A DNA stretch of 26,002 nt from contig DGYN01000085.1 in the NCBI GenBank assembly GCA_002398405.1, positions 1 through 26,002 of the forward strand. Reading direction: 5' to 3'. Below are positions 1 to 6,820 of the stretch, in pieces (the first letter of the stretch is position 1; every line of letters begins with the position of its first letter). The notes beneath the pieces are model-generated. The model was not told where the DNA came from, did not search any database, and saw only the letters and a list, made by a program, of their open reading frames with translations. The DNA comes from Caulobacteraceae bacterium UBA5005. GTDB taxonomy: Bacteria > Pseudomonadota > Alphaproteobacteria > Caulobacterales > Caulobacteraceae. The position numbers were made by a program, and so were the translations under genes.

Positions 1-425
1 CAGGGGCAGAACCAGCCGCCGTATTCACCGCCGCCCACCGTCGGCACGCAGCCGAGGTGGGTGCAGGTTCCAACCAGCACCAGCATGTTGGGCTTGCCCT
101 CCAGGTGACGCTCCGCGTCGGCCTGGGGCTCTTTGAGTTCGGGACTGTTGTCGTCCTTCACCGCCGAGGCGATCTGCTCGGGGGTGCGGTTGCGCACGAA
201 GACCGGCTTGCCGCGCCACTTGATGACCACCTGCTGGCCTTCGGCGACCTTGGAGATGTCGAACTCGATCGAGGCCAGAGCGAGGGTGTCCCCCGCCGGG
301 TTCATCTGGGTCACCAGGGGCCAGGCGAGCATGCCGCCCGCGCCCGCAGCAGCGGCCGCCGCCGCGATATGGATAAAGTCTCTGCGGTTCGGGTCTTCCG
401 AACCATGCACCGCGGTGTCAGCCAC
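1..425 (-). CDS. petA: Ubiquinol-cytochrome c reductase iron-sulfur (Rieske) subunit, 3' end cut by window edge
   Basis: Rieske 2Fe-2S subunit of the cytochrome bc1 complex, which passes electrons from ubiquinol to cytochrome c1 at the inner membrane. About 141 codons are visible. Near the N-terminus is a Tat-like motif (NRRDF) followed by an Ala/Gly-rich hydrophobic anchor. Cluster-binding box I (CTHLGC) is complete, and the window ends in box II (YGGWFCP), so the second Cys-His pair and the C-terminus lie outside. I chose the GTG at 425-423 because AAGGGG sits 7 bases upstream of it. An in-frame ATG at 449-447 would add eight residues and has no clear ribosome site. It is divergent from trmL across about 138 bp. 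petB/petC would be expected downstream, beyond the window (inference). Family assignment is very secure. Confidence 0.95.
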   Translation of the reverse strand, partial: MADTAVHGSEDPNRRDFIHIAAAAAAAGAGGMLAWPLVTQMNPAGDTLALASIEFDISKVAEGQQVVIKWRGKPVFVRNRTPEQIASAVKDDNSPELKEPQADAERHLEGKPNMLVLVGTCTHLGCVPTVGGGEYGGWFCP

Positions 426-563
426 CTTTGGTCCCCTTAATTCGGCCATCAAAGGCCGGCTACTTTGCCGGCGGTCCCAAGCCGAAGGGTCCTTGCGCGA
501 ACGATCGCCCACGCCTAACCCCCCGGAATCGACGCCGCCGCCGTTCCGTGGGGTTCGCTTAGA

Positions 564-1043
564 ATGCGTCTCGCCCTTTTTCAACCAGACATTCCGCAAA
601 ACCTGGGGGCGGCTTTGCGCCTTGCGGCCTGCTTCGACGTTGCTTTGGAGGTGGTGGAGCCCTGCGGGTTCCCGCTATCCGATCGTTCGCTGAGGCGCGC
701 CGCGCTCGATTACGCCTCTTGCGCCAAGGTTTTGCGGCATAATGGCTGGTCCGCGTTCCTGGAAGATCGGGCCCGGGCGGAGGGCCGGCTGGTGCTTTTC
801 ACGACCAAGGGCGCGACCCCGCTCACAGAATTTTCTTTTGCGGCCGGGGACACTTTGATCTTCGGCCGCGAGAGCGCCGGGGTCCCGGAGGAGGTTCACG
901 CTACCGCGGAGGCCCGGGTTTTGATCCCGATCAAGGGGCGGTCGTTGAATGTCGTCACCGCCATGGCCATCGGCCTGGCCGAAGCCCTCCGGCAGACGGG
1001 CGGCTTTCCTTCCAGCGATCTTTCCGCTTTATCGCCCCCATGA
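564..1043 (+). CDS. trmL: tRNA (cytidine(34)-2'-O)-methyltransferase TrmL
   Basis: SPOUT-class (SpoU family) enzyme that 2'-O-methylates the wobble C/U34 of leucine tRNAs using S-adenosylmethionine, in the cytoplasm. At 159 aa it has the compact TrmL size with no extra RNA-binding domain. The signatures are in order: motif 1 IPQNLGAALRLAACF (10-24), motif 2 LIFGRESAGVPEEV (98-111) and motif 3 IPIKGRSLNVVTAMAIG (121-137). The last two form the knotted SAM site. The ATG at 564 has a G-rich stretch upstream but no textbook Shine-Dalgarno. The stop overlaps the hemF start in ATGA (1040-1043), so the two genes are probably translationally coupled. Other SpoU enzymes are possible by family, but length and motif spacing favour TrmL. 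Confidence 0.93.
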   Translation: MRLALFQPDIPQNLGAALRLAACFDVALEVVEPCGFPLSDRSLRRAALDYASCAKVLRHNGWSAFLEDRARAEGRLVLFTTKGATPLTEFSFAAGDTLIFGRESAGVPEEVHATAEARVLIPIKGRSLNVVTAMAIGLAEALRQTGGFPSSDLSALSPP

Positions 1044-1903
1044 CCGACCTCGAAACCAAGCAAGCGGCGGCCAAGGCCTGGTTCGATTCGCTGCGCGACC
1101 GCATTGTCGCGGCCTTCCACCAGCTTGAGGACGAGGCGCCGGGCGCCCTCTATCCCGGCGAGCCTGGCCGTTTCGTCCTGACCCCCTGGGAGCGGGCGGC
1201 GGGCGGCGGCGGGGTCATGGGCATGCTGCGCGGCCGGTTCTTTGAAAAGTGCGGCGTCCACGTCAGCCTCGTGCATGGGCCGGTCACCGCCCAGATGGCC
1301 CAGGTGATGCCGGGGAAAGAAGGCGCGACCTTCACCGCCATGGGGATCAGCCTGATCGCCCACCTGTGGAACCCGAGGGTTCCGGCGGTGCACATGAACA
1401 CCCGCTTCATCACGGCGGGCGAGGAGACCTGGTTTGGCGGCGGGGCGGACCTGACGCCGCTGCTGGAGACCCAGCGCAATCAGCAGGCTGACGACGCGGT
1501 CGCCTTCCACGCGGCGATGAAGGCCGCCTGCGATCCGCACGATCCGGATTGGTACGAAAAGTACCGCGCCTGGTGCGAAGAGTACTTCTTCCTGCCGCAC
1601 AGGAATGAGCCGAGGGGCATCGGCGGCATCTTCTATGACCGCCACAACAGCGGCGACCACGAGCGGGATTTCGCCTTCACCAAGGACGTGGGCCTGGCCT
1701 TCCTGGACATCTATCCCAAAATCGCCCGCCACCGCATGGACGAGCCGTGGACGGCGGAGGACCGCGAGGAACAGCTTATCCGGCGGGGGCGGTATGTAGA
1801 GTACAACCTGCTCTACGACCGGGGCACGACCTTTGGCCTCAAGACCGGCGGCAATGTGGAGAGCATCCTGTCGTCGATGCCGCCGCTGGTGAAGTGGCCC
1901 TAG
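1040..1903 (+). CDS. hemF: Oxygen-dependent coproporphyrinogen III oxidase
   Basis: Catalyses aerobic oxidative decarboxylation of coproporphyrinogen III to protoporphyrinogen IX in heme synthesis; soluble and dimeric. The 287-aa length is normal for HemF. Conserved blocks seen: AGGGGVMGMLRG (54-65), VHMNTRF (117-123), WFGGGADLTP (131-140), GGIFYD (195-200), RYVEYNLLYDRGT (251-263) and the C-terminal GGNVESILSSMPP (270-282). His118, Asp260 and Arg261 correspond to residues proposed as catalytic or substrate-binding in the family. It overlaps trmL by 4 bases. Heme synthesis beside the Rieske gene fits a respiratory neighbourhood. The stop codon abuts the palindrome in front of the toxin-antitoxin pair. 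Confidence 0.97.
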   Translation: MTDLETKQAAAKAWFDSLRDRIVAAFHQLEDEAPGALYPGEPGRFVLTPWERAAGGGGVMGMLRGRFFEKCGVHVSLVHGPVTAQMAQVMPGKEGATFTAMGISLIAHLWNPRVPAVHMNTRFITAGEETWFGGGADLTPLLETQRNQQADDAVAFHAAMKAACDPHDPDWYEKYRAWCEEYFFLPHRNEPRGIGGIFYDRHNSGDHERDFAFTKDVGLAFLDIYPKIARHRMDEPWTAEDREEQLIRRGRYVEYNLLYDRGTTFGLKTGGNVESILSSMPPLVKWP

Positions 1904-1934
1904 ATGATATACATTTAGGCCAAATGTATATCAT
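1904..1934. promoter_or_regulatory. 31-bp palindrome, probable operator of the vapBC-type pair
   Basis: Perfect inverted repeat: 13-bp arms 1904-1916 (ATGATATACATTT) and 1922-1934 (AAATGTATATCAT) around a 5-base centre AGGCC. It begins directly after the hemF stop and ends 11 bases before the antitoxin ATG. It is strikingly AT-rich within G+C-rich sequence. Known biology: AbrB/MazE-type antitoxins bind palindromes overlapping their own promoter, so autoregulation is the simplest reading (inference). It lacks a terminal T-run, so it does not look like an intrinsic terminator for hemF, although the hairpin could act on both genes. Confidence 0.72.
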
Positions 1935-1945
1935 TGAGGTTGGCC

Positions 1946-2188
1946 ATGGCGCGCATTTCGAAATGGGGAAATAGCCTGGCGGTGCGGCTGCCCAAGAAAG
2001 TGGTCGATGCGCTTGCGCTCAAGGACGGCGATGAAGTGCACCTTGGGGTGCGAGAGGGGTCGCCTCCTGCATTCGAGGTCTCGCGCGCGGAGCGGGTGGA
2101 GAGGGCGATTGAATCCTTGCGACGTTTCGAAGGAATGATGCCTCCCGATTTCAAGTTCGACCGCGAGGAAGCCAACAGCCGTGACTAG
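1946..2188 (+). CDS. vapB: AbrB/MazE-family antitoxin (VapB-like)
   Basis: 80-aa antitoxin with an N-terminal swapped-hairpin AbrB fold: ISKWGNSLAVRLPKKVVDAL followed by KDGDEVHL. This is the classic DNA-binding antitoxin pattern. The C-terminal half, with Arg/Glu-rich helices ending in DREEANSRD, is the usual toxin-neutralising tail. The ATG at 1946 is preferred because GAGG lies 6 bases upstream. A TTG at 1934 would add four residues but falls inside the palindrome. It overlaps the downstream PIN toxin by 8 bases (2181-2188), as expected for a coupled toxin-antitoxin operon. Expected role: sequesters the toxin and represses the shared promoter through the 1904-1934 palindrome. Confidence 0.88.
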   Translation: MARISKWGNSLAVRLPKKVVDALALKDGDEVHLGVREGSPPAFEVSRAERVERAIESLRRFEGMMPPDFKFDREEANSRD

Positions 2189-2579
2189 AGCGTTCGTCGA
2201 CACGAACGCCCTGCTGTATTCTTTCTCCGCAGACCCAAGTCGGACCGAACGGGTCCGCGGCCTGTTGCGCGAAGGCGGTGTCGTAAGCGTGCAGGTGTTG
2301 AACGAATACGCCAGCGTCGTGCGCCGAAAGTTCGGGGGTTCTTGGGAAGTGGTTCACGCGGCCTTGGGCGACATTCGGGACGCCTTTGAGGTGACTTCCG
2401 TGACGGCGCAGACCCATGAGTTGGGCCTCAAGATCGCCGAGCGCTATGGCTTTCGCATTTACGACAGCCTGCTCCTGGCAGCCGCCCTGCTGGTGGATTG
2501 CGACACCTTCTGGTCCGAGGACATGCAGGATGGCCAAGTTGTCGATGGCCGCCTGACAATCCGCAATCCCTTCGCCTAA
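2181..2579 (+). CDS. vapC: PIN-domain ribonuclease toxin (VapC-like)
   Basis: 132-aa PIN-domain protein, a Mg2+-dependent endoribonuclease that typically cuts tRNA or rRNA and is held inactive by its antitoxin. The acidic quartet is visible: Asp7 (FVDTNALLY), Glu42 (LNEYASV), Asp95 (RIYDSLLLAAAL) and the terminal acidic patch SEDMQDG (112-118). Nothing suggests inactivation. It starts with GTG at 2181, inside the antitoxin frame, so translation is likely coupled. The stop overlaps the convergent cca stop in CTAA (2576-2579). The RNA target cannot be read from sequence. It could be a chromosomal stabilisation module or a recent arrival between hemF and cca. Confidence 0.9.
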   Translation: MTRAFVDTNALLYSFSADPSRTERVRGLLREGGVVSVQVLNEYASVVRRKFGGSWEVVHAALGDIRDAFEVTSVTAQTHELGLKIAERYGFRIYDSLLLAAALLVDCDTFWSEDMQDGQVVDGRLTIRNPFA

Positions 2580-3763
2580 TCGGCGTGCCTGCGCAGTTCG
2601 GCCAGCGCTGCTTCCCGATCCTCAGGAAAATCGCTTTCGATCCACCAGGCTTCCAGAGCGCGCAGGATTTCTGAGACCTTCGGCCCGGGGTCCACGCCCA
2701 GCACCAGCACATCCTTGCCGCTCACCGGCAGCACCGGGCGGGTCCAACCTTCCAGCTTGCCAAGCAGCGGGCCGGCGGCAGCGCCGCCCGCCGCCTGCAA
2801 TAGCTTCAGGCGGTCGGCGAAGGCTTGCCAGCCGGCCTCGTACAGGGCCGCCCGCGCCGCCCGCTCCCCCATTGCCGCGTCGAGAGCGGGCTTCGCCCCG
2901 AACGCCGCCGCCAGGCGGTCGCGCTGGGCGTTGGAGAGGCGGAGGCGTTCGGCGACGGTCAAGGGTTCGCCGTCGATCAGGGCGGCCAGACGCAGCAGGG
3001 GATCGGCGTCGATGGCGACCATGGCTTCGAAGCGGGCGAGCGCCCGAGCCTGCGGCAGGATCTGGCCGAGCACGCCGGTCGTCTGCATCAGCCGCACCGC
3101 ATCGATCGGGTCCGGCGCCGCCAAAAGCTTCATTAGCTCCTTGTTCACCCGCTCGGCGGAAAGCCGGGCCATGCCGTCCTTCAAGGCCGCGCAGGCGGCC
3201 AGCGCCGCCGCGTCGGCCTCGCCCTTGCCGTACCAGGCGTGAAAGCGGAACAGGCGCAGGATGCGCAGATAGTCCTCGCGGATGCGCGCTTCCGCGTCGC
3301 CGACGAAGACGATTCGGCCCGCGCGGGCGTCGGCCAGACCCTCGCCGGTGGGGTCGAAGATCGCCCCGTCCGGATCGGCGTAGAGGGCGTTCAGGCGGAA
3401 ATCGCGGCGCTGGGCGTCCTCATGCCAGTCGCCGGTGTAGGCGACGGTGGCGTTGCGGCCATCGGTGCTGACGTCGCGGCGCAGGGTGGTGATCTCGAAC
3501 GGCGTGCGCCCGGAAATCGCCGTGACCGTGCCGTGGGCAAGGCCGGTCGGGACGTGCTTGAGGCCCGCCGCGGTCAGAGCCTGGATCACCTGTTCAGGCG
3601 TCAGGGAGGTGGCGATGTCGACATCGTCGACGGGGAGGCCCATCACCGCGTTGCGCACCGCGCCGCCGACGAAGCGCGCCAGGCCCTTTGCCTCAAGCGC
3701 CGCGATCACCGCCCGCGTGGAGGAGGCGGTCAGCCAGGCCTGGTCCTTCAGCCGCTCGCTCAT
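2576..3763 (-). CDS. cca: CCA tRNA nucleotidyltransferase / poly(A) polymerase family
   Basis: Class II nucleotidyltransferase that completes the 3'-CCA end of tRNAs (CCA or CC-adding). At 395 aa it has a usual alphaproteobacterial length. Motifs: VGGAVRN (32-38, triphosphate-binding GGxxR), catalytic Asp47 and Asp49 in VDDVDI, LRRDVSTDGR (94-103), RRDFRLNALY (119-128) and the RIREDYLRILRLFRFH helix that opens the neck domain. Position 3763 starts ATG overlapping the NUDIX stop (ATGA), so it is the third gene of a DUF1285-NUDIX-cca operon, an arrangement I recall as common in Alphaproteobacteria. Sequence alone does not separate full CCA addition from a CC- or A-adding or poly(A) variant. Confidence 0.93.
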   Translation of the reverse strand: MSERLKDQAWLTASSTRAVIAALEAKGLARFVGGAVRNAVMGLPVDDVDIATSLTPEQVIQALTAAGLKHVPTGLAHGTVTAISGRTPFEITTLRRDVSTDGRNATVAYTGDWHEDAQRRDFRLNALYADPDGAIFDPTGEGLADARAGRIVFVGDAEARIREDYLRILRLFRFHAWYGKGEADAAALAACAALKDGMARLSAERVNKELMKLLAAPDPIDAVRLMQTTGVLGQILPQARALARFEAMVAIDADPLLRLAALIDGEPLTVAERLRLSNAQRDRLAAAFGAKPALDAAMGERAARAALYEAGWQAFADRLKLLQAAGGAAAGPLLGKLEGWTRPVLPVSGKDVLVLGVDPGPKVSEILRALEAWWIESDFPEDREAALAELRRHAD

Positions 3764-4380
3764 GCCGCCACCGCCGCCAGCCGGTCATAGAAGCCGCGCA
3801 GCATCCCCGCTGTCGCGCCCCAGATGTAATAGTCCTCGTAGGGCATGGCGTAGAAATAGCGCTTTTCGCCGCCGCCCACGGGCTCGCGGAAATGGCGCAG
3901 GTGGTTGGTCTCGTCCATCAGGAAGCCAAACGGGGCCTCGAAGGCCTCGGCCACCTCGTCGGGATTGAGGGTCAGGGAAAAGCCGGGGGTGACGAAGGCG
4001 ACCACCGGGGTGACCACATAGCCGGTCACGGTCTCATAGGGGGTGAGCAGGCCCGCGACCTCGACGAAGGCGCGGGAGAGCCCGACCTCCTCCTCGGCTT
4101 CGCGCAGGGAGGTCTCCATCACCGTCTCGCCGGGATCGCAGCGGCCGCCGGGGAAGGCGATCTGGCCGGTGTGCTTGCGCATGGTCTCAGAACGCCGGGT
4201 GAGCAGCATGGTCTCGCCGCCGGGGTGAAGGACGATCGGGACCAGCACGGCCGCGGGTTTCAGTTCGCGGGGCTCAGGGCGCGCCCAGGGATTGAGGTCG
4301 AAGTCGGATTGTCCGGCCGCGCCGCCGCCGGCGGTGAGGGGGTCAAGGACAGCGCGGACCCGCGCGATCAGCCCAGTCAT
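3760..4380 (-). CDS. NUDIX hydrolase, CoA pyrophosphatase-like (NudL type)
   Basis: 206-aa NUDIX enzyme predicted to split CoA or acyl-CoA into 3',5'-ADP and 4'-phosphopantetheine. The NUDIX box fits GX5EX7REUXEEXGU: GRCDPGE, seven residues, REAEEEVGL. Immediately before it is the CoA-pyrophosphatase signature, LLTRRSETMRKHTGQ then IAFPGG. I placed the start at the ATG at 4380-4378, which overlaps the DUF1285 stop in ATGA. A frame extending to 4404 would add eight residues lying inside the upstream gene. It overlaps cca by 4 bases, so the three genes should be coupled. CoA substrate preference is inferred from the signature. Confidence 0.9.
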   Translation of the reverse strand: MTGLIARVRAVLDPLTAGGGAAGQSDFDLNPWARPEPRELKPAAVLVPIVLHPGGETMLLTRRSETMRKHTGQIAFPGGRCDPGETVMETSLREAEEEVGLSRAFVEVAGLLTPYETVTGYVVTPVVAFVTPGFSLTLNPDEVAEAFEAPFGFLMDETNHLRHFREPVGGGEKRYFYAMPYEDYYIWGATAGMLRGFYDRLAAVAA

Positions 4381-4919
4381 TGCGGCGGACCGACCGCGAA
4401 CCACTGGCCGTTCGATTGGACGCGATAGCGGCCGTCGATGAGCTGCGCCATCTCCACCAACTCGTAGAAGACCGGGCGAGCGATCAGGGCCTCCAGCCCC
4501 CGGCGGACGTGCAGATAGGGCCGGGGCTCGCCCGTGGCGCCGTCCATCTCCACGCGGATGGCGTTGTCCGGCCCCGCCTCGACCTCGTCGCCGACGTTGG
4601 TGGTGAAGCGAAGCGCCTCGCCGTCGCGGTCGACCCGGATGGCGATGAAGGGCGCGTCTTCCACCGTGATCTTCATCTTCTCGACGGGGGTGACGAGGAA
4701 GATGCCGTCGTCATCCTTGCGCAGCACGGTGGAGAAGAGACGGACCAGGGCCTCGCGGCCGATGGGCGTTCCCTCGTGGAACCACAGGCCGCTCTTCTTG
4801 ATGACGATGTCGATCTCGCCGCAGTTGGGCGGATTCCACAGGTGCACCGGCGGCAGGCCGCGCTTGCCGGCGACCTTCGCGGCTTCAGTGATGCCCTGCA
4901 GTCCCGGCGGGGTGGTCAT
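4377..4919 (-). CDS. DUF1285 family protein
   Basis: 180-aa soluble protein of unknown function matching the DUF1285 pattern. It opens with LPPVHLWNPPNCGEIDIVI (22-40), followed by GLWFHEGTPIGREALVRLFSTVLRKDDDG, FLVTPVEKMKITVEDAPF and, later, PYLHVRRGLEALI. No signal peptide or membrane segment is present. It is the first gene of the tight DUF1285-NUDIX-cca set. Only 35 bases separate it from the GT41 stop upstream on the same strand, so it may also receive read-through. No convincing Shine-Dalgarno precedes the ATG. The biochemical role is not known to me; only family membership is claimed. Confidence 0.85.
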   Translation of the reverse strand: MTTPPGLQGITEAAKVAGKRGLPPVHLWNPPNCGEIDIVIKKSGLWFHEGTPIGREALVRLFSTVLRKDDDGIFLVTPVEKMKITVEDAPFIAIRVDRDGEALRFTTNVGDEVEAGPDNAIRVEMDGATGEPRPYLHVRRGLEALIARPVFYELVEMAQLIDGRYRVQSNGQWFAVGPPQ

Positions 4920-4954
4920 GGCGTGAAGGTAAGGCGTTGGGCGAAGGGCGCAAC

Positions 4955-6820
4955 CTATCCCTGGCCGACGTCGAAGCTGGAGGGCGGAAGGCCGGCCTCC
5001 GACCGCCGATGGATTTCCTCGAACGCCGCCTCGAGATTGCGGGTGTAGCGCGGCAGGTCGAAGAGCGGGCTGTCCTGACGGATGCGGGAGAACCGCTTGC
5101 GCAGCGCGGCCAGGGCGCTGGGATCCCCTGCCAGTTCGATGGCGCGCGCCTGGTAGGCATCCACATCCGGGCAGACCAGGTCACCGACCCCCGCGCTGTG
5201 CATCAGGCTGACGCCGACGCGGGAGGCGAAGCTCCGCCCGGGGAAGGTCAGCAGCGGAAGGCCGACCCACAGGGCTTCATTGGCCGTGCTATGCGCCCCG
5301 TAGGGCCAGGTGTCCAAGAGGATGTCGGCAAGGGCAAGACGCCAGATGTGATCGGGCCGCGACTCCAGGCGTTCGGCGAAGATCAGCCGATCGGGATCAA
5401 CGCCTTGCTCCGCGGCGTGGGCCTGGAGCCTAAGGCGCATAGGCTCCCCCATGTCCGACAGCCAGAGCACCGCGCCCGGACTGTGCTTCAGGATGTTCAG
5501 CCAGACCGCCAGCACCGAAGGGTTCAGCTTGTAGTGGGCAGCAAAGCCGCAAAGGACAGCGCCTGTCTCGGGAAGACCCGCCTCTGCTCGCGACCATGAC
5601 CTCGCCCCCGACGGTTCGCCATGATCCGCGGCGGGGAAGAAGCTATCCGGCAGGCGGATGACCTTTTCGCAATAGTGAACATCGTCGCCAGGCGGGATCA
5701 GGCGTTCGTCCCCGATGATGTAGTCGATGGCTTTGGATCCCGCGGTTCCGGCGTAGCCAAGAAAATTGACCTGCGCTCGCGCTGGCCGCCGCGCCAGAAT
5801 TCCCGGCCGCCCGCCCCGGGTATGCCCATTGAGGTCGACCAGGACGTCGATATCGAAGCTCTCGATCGCTTCCGCCGCAGCCTCGTCGTCCAAGGCGTTG
5901 AGGGCGATCATCTTGCCGAAGGCGCGGGCCATTTCCCGGGCGGAGTCACTTTGCGGGCGCGAGGTTAGGGTAAAGCCGTGCACGTGGAAGCGCTGCCGGT
6001 CGTGGTTCCGGATCAGCGCCTCAATCATGTAGCCAACCGGGTGCTGGTAAAAGTCGGAGGAGAGATACCCGATGCGGATTGGCCCCGGGCGCCTGGGCGG
6101 ACGCTGCGGGGTGGCCCGCTGGGGAAAAAGGTCCTCGCTGTACAGGGTCGCGCAACGCAGCTGTTCGGCCGGGTCGTCGGAAATCGCCAGAAGGGAGCCT
6201 GGCATGATGACGCGCTCGCCCCGGCCAAGGGCGTCACGGATATGCTCGATCTGCGCCACAAGGTCGTCCCAGACGCCGATCTCCATCTGGCCGCGCAGGT
6301 GCAGCCCCGCCGCATAAGGCCCCTGGCTGCTCACCTCTCCAGGCGCGAGCACCTCTCCGCCCCGGCCAAGCGCCAGCAGCAGCCTGTTTCGCTGCAGCAG
6401 CACTATGGAGTCTTCGGCGATGGCAAGCGCCTTGTCGTAGCTCTCCAGCGCCTCCAGCGGCAGATCCAGATCCGTGAACGTATCCCCCAGGTGGACCAGC
6501 GCATCGCGATAGCCCGGCCGCAGCTGCAGCGCGCGCTCGAGATGCGGCAGCGCGTCCCTGGGCCGGCCCGCCTCGCGAAGGGCACCGCCGAGATTTGAGC
6601 GGTAAATCGGCTCATCCGGCGCCAGCGCGACCGCCTGGGCCATAAGCTGAACGGCGGTCCGGAACTCCCGGCGCCGAGCCGCAAGAACGCCTAACAGGTT
6701 CAGGGCGTCCGTGTCCTTGGCGTCGAGCGTCAGCATCGACTGGTAGACGGCCTGGGCCTCGTCCAAGCGCCCGGCGCCATGATGCGCCAGGCCCAGAGCC
6801 AGCTGATCGTCCCGTGTCAT
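4955..6820 (-). CDS. TPR-repeat protein with GT41 (OGT-like) glycosyltransferase domain
   Basis: 621-aa cytoplasmic protein. Residues about 5-135 are TPR helices (GLAHHGAGRLDEAQAVYQSML; NLGGALREAGRPRDALPHL; LGDTFTDLDLPLEALESYDKAL). Residues about 245-600 form the GT41 catalytic region: IRIGYLSSDFYQHPVGYM with His260, VDLNGHTRGGRPGI, FLGYAGTAGS, LCGFAAHYKLNPSVLAVWLNIL with Lys431, LADILLDTWPYGAHSTANEALW with His510, and FASRVGVSLM. This resembles eukaryotic OGT and bacterial SPINDLY-like enzymes that transfer a sugar to Ser/Thr. The Asp of the human GHTTGMDVLW segment appears as Glu515. The ATG at 6820 overlaps the upstream esterase stop (ATGA); an open frame continues upstream but only inside that gene. 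The acceptor protein is unknown. Confidence 0.88.
   Translation of the reverse strand: MTRDDQLALGLAHHGAGRLDEAQAVYQSMLTLDAKDTDALNLLGVLAARRREFRTAVQLMAQAVALAPDEPIYRSNLGGALREAGRPRDALPHLERALQLRPGYRDALVHLGDTFTDLDLPLEALESYDKALAIAEDSIVLLQRNRLLLALGRGGEVLAPGEVSSQGPYAAGLHLRGQMEIGVWDDLVAQIEHIRDALGRGERVIMPGSLLAISDDPAEQLRCATLYSEDLFPQRATPQRPPRRPGPIRIGYLSSDFYQHPVGYMIEALIRNHDRQRFHVHGFTLTSRPQSDSAREMARAFGKMIALNALDDEAAAEAIESFDIDVLVDLNGHTRGGRPGILARRPARAQVNFLGYAGTAGSKAIDYIIGDERLIPPGDDVHYCEKVIRLPDSFFPAADHGEPSGARSWSRAEAGLPETGAVLCGFAAHYKLNPSVLAVWLNILKHSPGAVLWLSDMGEPMRLRLQAHAAEQGVDPDRLIFAERLESRPDHIWRLALADILLDTWPYGAHSTANEALWVGLPLLTFPGRSFASRVGVSLMHSAGVGDLVCPDVDAYQARAIELAGDPSALAALRKRFSRIRQDSPLFDLPRYTRNLEAAFEEIHRRSEAGLPPSSFDVGQG

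Noticed and set aside
1904..1934. Intrinsic terminator for hemF
   Set aside because: The stem is AT-rich and no T-run follows it. Position before an AbrB-type antitoxin fits an operator better.
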